Shown: positions 56,360 through 64,000 of the stretch, in pieces
How positions within the stretch are numbered: position 1 is the stretch's first letter
Layout: the number at the start of each line of letters is the position of its first letter
Notes under the pieces: generated by a model
What the model was told of the DNA's origin: nothing
Seen by the model: only the letters and a program-made list of their open reading frames with translations
Database searches by the model: none
Source: Erythrobasidium yunnanense
Taxonomy: Eukaryota; Basidiomycota; Cystobasidiomycetes; Erythrobasidiales; Erythrobasidiaceae
Assembly: GCA_001600175.1 (NCBI GenBank)
Contig: BCJC01000008.1
Coordinates: forward strand, 374,781-438,780
DNA: 64,000 nt
Reading direction: 5' to 3'
Position numbers and translations under genes: made by a program

Positions 56360-58470
56360 CTATAACGGTGCCCATGCTTGCTCTGCCTCTTTCTGTCTCC
56401 TACGTCGCTCCGCAGCACTTACTACGAACGAGGTGTCTGAAGATACTGAAGAATTGTCGGAACCTTTCGCCATTCGAACTTGCGGCGTAGAAGGAATGGA
56501 AGTAGAGGGGAAGATGCCTGGTGTCGGAGTGTTCGCTGAAACGGTGTCAAGGCTGCTACACCAATTGGACAGTATTCCTGGCAGAGCATCCAGCTGTGCC
56601 TGGAACTTCTCCTGATCGGATGGATTGGCTTTTATGGCTTCCAACCATGTTCTGATCAAAGCTTGCGCTTCGGACAACGCTTGCAGTGCTCGCGCTTCGG
56701 AAATCGCATACTCCGCTCCCGCGCTGTTGCTGACACCTGACAATGACGTTGATGCGTTGCTCTCCGAGTCTAGTCCGCTCGCGACTTTATTGTGCACTTT
56801 CATCTTTCGTCTCCTTACTACCTCTTCTCTCAAGTAATTTCCCGTTACATCGATCGAAAGAGCCGGCAAGTCGCTCTTATCGCTTGGCGGAGTTGTCGAT
56901 GCGATCGCACGTCGTAAAGAGGCCGATGTTATACCTTGGTATGCCACTACGTGTGTCCGAGAAAAGCATTCGTCCAGATACGCCAAGCTGTCTATCGCAT
57001 TCTTCGACAGGTCTAGCGTGGTAAGCCCAGAGAAAGCACCTTCGAAAGAGGCAACGGAGAAGAAGTTGTCGTCCAATCCATTGTCAGAAAGCAGAAGAGT
57101 CCGTAGAGGAGGTAGAGATGCGAAAAGGGCTAGCGGTATCCGTCCAGAGATACCATTGCTGGAAAGATCTATATGCTTGAGGCTGGGTGGCAGTGATGAC
57201 AGCTCGTTCTCGGAAAAGACTGGAGCCTTCAAGCGGTTTGCAGCCAGGTTCAAGGACACCAAGTTTGGTAGAGGAACGTCTGCTCCCGCAAAAATGGTGG
57301 GAGAGTGCTCAGGCGCGCTCGAGCGAGGTTTCGTAGGCGATGACGAAGGAAATGAGTTCCCTTGGAGCCACTACAGTCAGAGTTGCGTGGGAACGTCGAA
57401 TCAAGCGGACTTACAGAAACTTTCGCCTGCATTCTGATCTGTAGCGGTACTCTGGCTACTGACACTATCGAAGGATGCATCTGCGTCCCCGTTGGGAATA
57501 GCTTGAGCAGGCTTTCGCGATCTTCCAACGCCTTTCAGGCGGGTTCGTAAATCCTTCGGCCAGCTAGTTGGCCATAGTCTAGAAAGCTGGTTGTTGGAGA
57601 GATCCAGTTCTCTGAGCTGTACAAGTGCCATGATCTCTAATGGCCAGTCGGCTAGCTTATTGTTGGACAAGTTTAAGCTTGTGAGGGTTATCATAGTTCC
57701 GAAGCTTGCTGGCAGCGGCGACTGGATGGCATTGCTGTGTAGATCTAGGATCTCTAATGCCTCAAAGCCTGCAAGCTCTTCGTCTACGCGTTCAAGCTCA
57801 TTGTTGACAGCCTTGAACGACGTAAGATCTGTCGTTTCCCACCACTTTGGCGCATCCTGGTCTGTATCTTCTAGACTGATACGTTGGACATTAAGCTGCT
57901 GCTCTACTGCATCCGAGAACGGCTGAGGAGGGCGCGAATTGCTTGGGTGGAAAGGTGATGTACGAGAGACGAGGTGTTCATAGACAACCAGGGGAACTTG
58001 AGGCAGCGAGCGGGCCGATATGTTGAGACGTCCTGAAGCGCATCAAATCAGTCAGCTACCTTATTGCAGGCTATCCGGGCTGATCCAACACAGGGCTTGC
58101 TTACCGGACTTCTTGGCCTTTGATATCTCGCCTTGGATGCTTGTCAGACCACTGACATCTTCCTGAAGAGATACTGCAGGGCTTGCACTACGTCTGCCAT
58201 CCTCAGAACCGTCGACTGTATCGCTTGAATTCGATATGGACACGTCTCTGATTGCAGCGGTCTTTGACTTGTTTCGCAACTCAGCCAGACGAGCACGGAC
58301 TGCGGGCACGATGTCAATCTATCAGGATCATATCATCATAGCTGGCGGTATCACTCGCCTGCTGGACTGGCGCTGGCTTCAGCGCGACCCGCTACTGCTG
58401 TTGGACCTTTTCTGACGGGAGTTCCAGCTCGAGAAGGAGCGCGCGTAGGAGTGCCCGACGCTGTCGGCAT
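56360..58470 (-). CDS. Leucine-rich repeat protein
   Basis: Start placed at MPTASGTPTRAPSRAGTPV (58470), though the first exon join is uncertain. An N-terminal disordered region (VPAVRARLAELRNKSKTAA) is followed by FKAVNNELERVDEELAGFEA and typical LRRs: ALEILDLHSNAIQ, TSLNLSNNKLADWPLEIM, LRELDLSNNQLSRL, LVSLNLAANRLK, LKHIDLSSNGISG, LRTLLLSDNGLDD and LTTLDLSKNAID. After the repeats come a loop with IDVTGNYLREEVVRRRKMKV, a helical part and a Ser/Thr-rich tail ending EAEQAWAPL. It resembles the LRRC40-type group of intracellular LRR proteins, but that is a loose match. Convergent with POL32, about 100 bases apart. Confidence 0.75.
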
Positions 58471-58891
58471 TGCGAGAAGGCGCAGACCAATAGTACGATC
58501 CAAGATTACACGTCAATTGGCCAGCCTGGAACCGCGTTGTTTTGGTTTCTTTCGAACAAACAGCTGTACACCGGCTGGAGCTTGACGCCTTCATGACATC
58601 CAGCCAGACGCAATGCATCAGTCTCTGAGCAGTCTATCTACATCTTATCACAGGTTGAACAGCAGAAGCACATCAGGACGTCATGGATAGTGGCGCCGAC
58701 TTTAAGCTCGGCAAGATTGGCAGTCATATGAAAGCCCAGAAAGCTAGCCGCATGCAGCAGCTTCTTGACATCTGACTGATATTATCCCTGAAATCGTATT
58801 GATCTCTTCTCCCTGGTCTGCGATTGTCCACTATCTCGCACATGCAATAACGACCGATAACGACCCAACTTTCGCCTCCAGTAGTACCAGG
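58471..58891. other. Divergent region, LRR protein / mucin-like protein
   Basis: About 420 bases. It may contain an unseen first exon for the downstream secreted-looking protein, because that protein lacks a visible signal peptide at its ATG 58892. No other feature seen. Confidence 0.4.
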
Positions 58892-60931
58892 ATGGCGGCA
58901 GACACGCTATATTGGCTTTTCAGTACCGGCAGTATCTCTTCATGCACCGGCTCGCTCTCCTCGTAAGTCGGCTCTTGTTCGCATTGAAAGCCTTCAGGCG
59001 AGAAGCTGAATAAACTTTCCTGTGCAGATACACGTTCCCCGCTTCGTTATGTAATAATAACATATGTGGTCTTAATACTGGATCCAATGCAGCCGTACAG
59101 GTTGGCTCGACATTTTATGGGCCTGCAGGCCAGGTACGCCTTGGCATTGTTCAGGCACGCCTGGCAGAAGAAGCTGATCTTGACGCTCTCGCAGGCGATA
59201 TGTGACGGGCAAGAGCATCCTGCCAACCTTGCTAGCTGTGAGTGAGCCCCCACGTAAGTTTCCACCAAGCTGAGAATACTTGCAGCCAGTACGTCTGGTA
59301 CTTCCAATGTCGGGACATACGCTTGCGCGATTGGCAATGGAGCTTTGGATGTCGCAGCACCTTGCAAGTGCGTGCATGCAACGCCCTCTGTGAAGAGGAG
59401 AACGCTGATGCTTTCGTTTTCCAGCCAAGCTCAAGCCTTAAACATAGCGACGGGTACTCACCGATGCGACATCCTCTTCTACCGGAACGACAATCCTACA
59501 CCGTGTACGGTGAGTATATTGAGCCCTGCTCCTTCAGTGATCCGGAATAATAGTGGAATCGTACAGGAAATGATCGGGTGCGATTCAAGTCTTGTCAACT
59601 GCGTTTCGTATCTCGGTCAATCATACACTTGCGACGGACAGCCACATGAGGGATCTCCCAGCTACATCTGCAGCTGTACATCGCAACTCGTCAACCCACC
59701 AGCATCAGTCAGCGGCTTCACTTTTCCGACTGTACCCCGTAGCGGAGGCTGCGGTCTACCTCTACTGGCCCAATCGCCCGCAGCTTCTTTATCAAGTGCT
59801 TCGCCGACGAGCTCCTCAGCGACCGAACCCCTTACCGTCACGCAAACCTCGATCAACTCGGCAGCTGCTTCAAGCATCATAGCTTCTATATCGTCAGAGT
59901 TGCAAGCCTCGGCCAGCTCAGCGGCTGCGGCAGCCAGCGCATCGGCGCAATCGCTTCTCAGCTCCCTTAGCGTGGCATCGGCGTCTTCTGCATCTGTAGT
60001 CTCGGAACTGTCAGCCTCATCGGCTGCTTCGGCATCGTCAGCTTCTCTGGCAGCAGTGTCAAGTCTGTCAGAAGCATCATCGATATCCTCCGCTTCAGCT
60101 GCGGCAGCATCCAGTTCCTCAATCTTGTCCGCTTCACTGGCGTCGCAAGCGTCCGCTGAAGTTAGTTCAGCAAGTGCAGCATCTGCTTCTGCCTCTCAGC
60201 TGTCTGCGATCTCCTTATCATTGGCTAATGTGGCATCCGTCTCTTCGCTAGCCGAGATCTCAAGCTCTTTGTCTGAGCTCAGCATCTCAAGCTTGGCCGC
60301 TGCAAGTTCTGCTTCCGTGGAGGCTTTGGTTAGCTCTTCACAAGCTGCGCTTTCTAGCTCGCTCGCTAGCGAAGCTTCCGCAAGCAGCCTCTCTGCAGCC
60401 CTACTTTCCTCGTTGGCATCAGCTAGTTCGGCATCTCTCGCCTCCGCCAGCTCTGCAAGTCTAGCGAGTCTATCTTCCGATGCAATACTATCGACCGTCA
60501 GCTCGCCTTCGCCTACGGCTTCTCCAGCTCAGAGTGTACCGACAACGGCTGCGTCTACAGCTACTCTGGATGCATCCGCAGCTATCTTGTCCTCCCTTTC
60601 GGTTCTGTCTGCCTCGGCCTTCTCAGCCGCCTCTTCCAATCTAGGTGTTGCAAGCCAATCTGTGTTTGGCTCTGTCTTCACTACGGGAACAGATGGCGAT
60701 GGCGACCTATCGACAGGAGCTAAAGTGGGCATAGGTGTAGGCATCGGTGCAGCTGCCCTGGTACTCATCGCTATAGGAGCCTTTGTGGTATACCGACGGA
60801 AACACCCAAAGGCAGTATATGACGATCATGATCCGTCAGCATACGCTGAACCGGCAGGGTCTGGGAGACAGCTGCGTTTCGCAGATACCGAAGGCATGAG
60901 AGAGCGGCTTACAGCCCAAGACAGAGGGTAG
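58892..60931 (+). CDS. Ser/Ala-rich mucin-like membrane protein
   Basis: The first exons give MAADTLYWLFSTGSISSCTG and a Cys-containing extracellular part (LCNNNICGLNTGSNAAVQVG, CDGQEHPANLAS, YACAIGNGALDVAAPC, CDSSLVNCVSYLGQSYTCDG, YICSC). From about 59800 to 60600 the protein is almost only Ser and Ala with scattered Leu, Glu and Val, about 250 residues, as in heavily O-mannosylated stalks. Then come VGIGVGIGAAALVLIAIGAF (one membrane helix), the basic YRRKHPK and a short tail ending TAQDRG. The design (Cys-rich head, long Ser-rich stalk, one helix, short tail) is like Wsc/Mid2-type wall-stress sensors, but no WSC domain is certain. No signal peptide is visible at this ATG, so the true 5' end may be upstream. 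Confidence 0.7.
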
Positions 60932-61191
60932 AACTTGCTTTGATGTAGTACCTTTACGAATAAATATACACGACATGTAGCCCTAGTTCTCGTACACAGC
61001 CTGGATCAGCATAACGATAAACAGTCACTACTGCAACCTGGGCAACGAGCAAACACCAGAAATGCATTGTTACGCAGCAACATACGTAATCTCCGATACT
61101 CAACCCGCACTTTCGCAAACGACTCGCTGATGACTCACGCTTACTAGATATTCCTCGCTCACACGTTACTTGGCCTCTCTCACTCGCTCGC

Positions 61192-62528
61192 TCAATAGAA
61201 TTGGTTCGTATCTCCGGACAATAGGCATCTCAATTTCGCTAAGGCATAATGTATTGTGGGTCTGGCTTGAGGGTGTCTCACAGCCATGAATCGAAAGAGG
61301 GCTGTGAGATCATCGCTTGGTAATCGTTCCATCTGAGATTGAGTTCGATGAGACATGGATTCCATCAACAAAGGCAAGCACGCGCACCTGTAGAAACATG
61401 TCGGCCATTTGCCATACGTCCGCTGCAAACGGATCAATGGCAGTCTTTTCGCCCAGTTCGGGCAATCTCGCATTCACTGCAAGCAGTTTCTTGCCGACCA
61501 GTGCGTCTTGCATGTGATTCTCGCTGGATACGAGGCGGGATCCCTCGAAGTCGATGAACGATACTGTAAGCCTCTGTAAACCTTCTGCAAACCCGCTGGG
61601 GTATAGGGTATAAAGGATATTTGCTGATGATCTGCAAGAGTATGGCCATGTGTCAGGCCGGTGTTGATATGCGTGCTGCAGTTGCAATGCGCAACTCACA
61701 CGTCGAGATGTGCTATGCCTTTGCTATGCAAATAGGCCAGCCCTTCGAAGCATGAGAGGACGAGTTGCTGCCAGTCCTCTCGGGGTATAGAGTTTGCTTC
61801 CAGTTCAAAAAGTGGCAGACCGCCGTCTTCCTGCACGATGAAGACGATCTCGATATCGTCGTGCACGTGCTGAACGATCTTGCGAATACCTACACATCGC
61901 AGCACCGTTAGGCACGGGCACGACAATTCAGAATCTTTACGCACGGATAGTGTGGTTTCCCGCCTCCTCTCGCGCCTCTTCTGTGTTCAAGGCTTCCAGG
62001 ATCTCAATCTCCTGGCTGTCGGTGGATGGTATCAAAGCCTTGACATATAGGATGGTGTTGCCATCGTTTGTATCGACTGCAAGTCGCAGGCAGTCGTACT
62101 GTCCAGAAAAATTCAGGTTGAGGGCGAAGACTTCGAACACGAGCAACACTTACAGGGGTGAGCTGTTCGGACGCAGCAGCCAACTGCTTGTCGCCATCTC
62201 GTTGGCTGAAGAGAGGAACGTCCTTGATGATGAGATGGTAGCCGTGTTCCAGTAGGACAGGAAAGAACAGTTGCCATATCGATGAATCCCAGTGCTTCGT
62301 TGAAGTCTGCAGATGGTACCGCTACAGCTCTTGATCCAATCCTCTTGTTGAAGAGCTACGAACCTTCCAGCGTTCTTCGTCATCATCGTCTGATGTGTTG
62401 CTCGAAGACCGAGAAGATGACCATGCGAATCCATCTGAGATTGGAGACGGCCAAGCGCATTCGAAGTCGGTTGATTTGGTGGTACTGTCCATGATGGGTT
62501 GGTATATGGGTATGTTGAAATCCATCAT
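61192..62528 (-). CDS. Atypical protein-kinase-like protein
   Basis: Start at 62528 (MMDFNIPIYQPIMDSTT). An acidic, Ser-rich N-terminus leads into a kinase-like fold: ILYVKALIPS (possible beta-3 Lys), IEILEALN (possible helix C Glu), IEIVFIVQEDGGLPLFELE (hinge), FEGLAYLHSKGIAHLDVSSANIL (catalytic loop with Asp and Asn; the usual HRD reads HLD), FIDFEGS (usual DFG reads DFE) and PELG...DPFAADVWQMADMFLQ. The last exon, after a 60-base-class intron, ends HPQARPTIHYALAKL (the RP of the C-lobe) and GDTNQFY. No glycine-rich loop was found. It resembles fungal lineage-specific kinase-like families; activity is uncertain because of the altered DFG and missing loop. Confidence 0.7.
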
Positions 62529-63167
62529 GAACAGCGAAGTAGTCTGAAGACGCCTGGAAGATCCAGACCGACTACTCTGGAAAGCGTCCGACAGCGGCGG
62601 CGAGAATGGTATAGAGTTGCGGAACGACGAATACGGAAGAAATGATGCGATGCGAAGTGAAAGAGAAAGAGGAAGAAGCAAGAGGTACAGCTACCCCTTT
62701 TTTGCTTGCCCAAGGATAGAACGTCCATCAACCGTTCTTGAACAAGGTGGAAGTAGCTGCACCATCACGGCAGCATGGCGTTGGGGAGAGTAGGAGGACG
62801 ATGAGAGTATTGAGGATGTCCCTGCTGGTTGGATTGCTGGAATGCCAGCGCAGGTAAGCCGGGCCGCGATGACGCTACGAGAACCAGACTTGTAAGCCAG
62901 CATCTGCTGGATCAGCAGCAGCCGCAAAGCAGCTGCCGCTCGTTGCCAGTACCTGATGCGTCTTCTTTGCTGGAATGAAAGCCAAAGACCTCTCCATTCT
63001 TGACGCTTTGAGACTGATATCAAATCGGACCACCTTTGCGTCCAGTCATCATTCATCTTCAAGGAAACCTGGCTTTTCTTCGCTTCACCAGCTCTTGTAT
63101 CAAGTCTTCATCCTACGGCAGTGTCTTCCCTGCGCCGTCTCTTCTGCACATTCGTTTTTCGAGCACA
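62529..63167. other. Divergent region, kinase-like protein / glutathione peroxidase
   Basis: About 640 bases between divergent starts. From about 63036 to 63167 the plus strand stays open in the frame of the peroxidase but has no ATG. The rest shows nothing I can call. Confidence 0.5.
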
Positions 63168-63864
63168 ATGTCGGCCAAACCATCGAGCTTCTGGGACCTG
63201 TCGGCGGAGTTGCCCAAAGGTGACAAGTTCGCGATGAAGGATATTCAAGGGAAGGTAGTCCTAGTCGTTAACGTCGCATCAAAGGTGCAGATTTGATAGT
63301 CAATATGACGGAACCGACAGATTGCTAATTAGGCGGCCTCCTGAACAGTGCGGATTCACGACACAATACACGGGACTTGAAGAACTGCAGAAGAAGTACC
63401 AAGATCAAGGCTTCACCATCCTCGGATTTCCCTGCAATCAGTTCGGGATGCAAGAGCCCGGGACGGATGAGCAGGTTGCACAATTCTGCAAGCTTACCTA
63501 CGATGTCTCCTTTCCCATAATGAAGAAGTCGGATGTCAACGGATCTAAAGTAAATCCGACATACGAATGGCTTAAGAGCCAGAAGTCAGGTTTACTCGGT
63601 CTGAGTCTGATAAAGTGGAATTTCGAGAAGGTATGGTATGTCAGGTCTCTCCAATATTCAAGTAATGACGCATGTCTTCGTCGTCTGCCCAGTTCCTTGT
63701 CGGCCGGGATGGGCAAGTCATTCAACGATACGGTAAGCATGCGTAGCGAATACGCCCGGGCGCTCAATCACAGAGTACTGATTCTGATTATACATATAGG
63801 CTCCACGACCAAGCCCAACGACCTCGCGAAAGATATCGAGAAAGCATTGGCAGCGGAAGCGTAA
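63168..63864 (+). CDS. Glutathione peroxidase / thiol peroxidase (GPX-type)
   Basis: Predicted peroxidase with a thioredoxin fold. Start MSAKPSSFWDLSAELPKGD at 63168. The first exon ends VVNVASK, joined across a short intron to CGFTTQYTGLEELQ. The peroxidatic residue is Cys, not selenocysteine, as in all fungi. Then GFPCNQFGMQEPG with the Gln of the catalytic set, FPIMKKSDVNG and LIKWNFEKFLVGRDGQVIQRYG (across an intron), with the Trp and Asn. Three introns. In yeast relatives (Hyr1/Gpx3) a second Cys makes these enzymes thioredoxin-dependent and redox sensors; FCKLTYDVS holds the likely resolving Cys. A possible non-AUG N-terminal extension is noted separately. Confidence 0.93.
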
Positions 63865-64000
63865 TCAGGTTTTGGCCACTTCCATGAAGTCAAGTCGCAG
63901 TCGAAGGGAGCGATCAGATTCGTCCTCGCAGCAAGCATAAGCATAGATACAGACATACCATAGCTTCGCAATCTCTGTGACTCTTTGATTCCCTTTGTAA

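Noticed and set aside
62691-63062. Minus-strand open frame upstream of the kinase-like gene
   Set aside because: No motif and composition like non-coding DNA; it lies in the divergent promoter region.

Overview
This window looks like nuclear DNA of a basidiomycete fungus, probably a yeast-like or dimorphic one. Genes are packed on both strands. Most are split by several short introns of about 45-90 bases with GT..AG ends. The recognisable proteins are fungal: Set2, RPA49, an Asi-type inner-nuclear-membrane RING ligase, SLD5, ERG3, PEX14, eS30, neutral trehalase and POL32. The dense short introns favour Basidiomycota over ascomycete yeasts. I cannot fix the class from sequence reading alone. 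No tRNA, rRNA, CRISPR array or intact transposon was recognised, and no retroviral, LTR or Polinton-like fossil.

Layout. (1) 1-10051 holds conserved housekeeping genes: SET2 (running off the left edge), a small unknown gene, RPA49, the Asi-like RING protein and a tRNA t6A dehydratase. (2) 10207-25231 is an accessory island of eight related BTB/POZ genes (A-H). Five look intact; A, B and H are broken. An allantoate-permease-type MFS gene sits between B and C. (3) 25505-30374 returns to core genes: SLD5, ERG3 and PEX14. (4) 30375-34127 is a gene-poor stretch with decayed coding-like sequence, an internal duplication and a 13-base tandem repeat. (5) 34128-43148 holds a PY-motif membrane protein and three related intronless F-box-like genes, with a sugar transporter between the second and third. 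(6) 43495-63864 has a GH5 glucanase, eS30, a Cys-rich membrane protein, neutral trehalase, an aldo-keto reductase, an unknown protein, POL32, an LRR protein, a Ser/Ala-rich mucin-like membrane protein, an atypical kinase and a glutathione peroxidase.

The most unusual content is the BTB island together with the nearby F-box set. Both are expanded families of likely ubiquitin-ligase substrate adaptors (CUL3 and SCF type by family analogy). They lie in otherwise ordinary chromosome, with a RING ligase and a possible Rsp5/Nedd4 adaptor close by. The BTB proteins share an odd design: a divergent N-terminal domain encoded by its own exon, then a BTB fold interrupted by a variable acidic insert, then a BACK-like C-terminal part. 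Two members (D, H) lack the N-terminal domain. Exon joins given below were made by eye and should be read as models.
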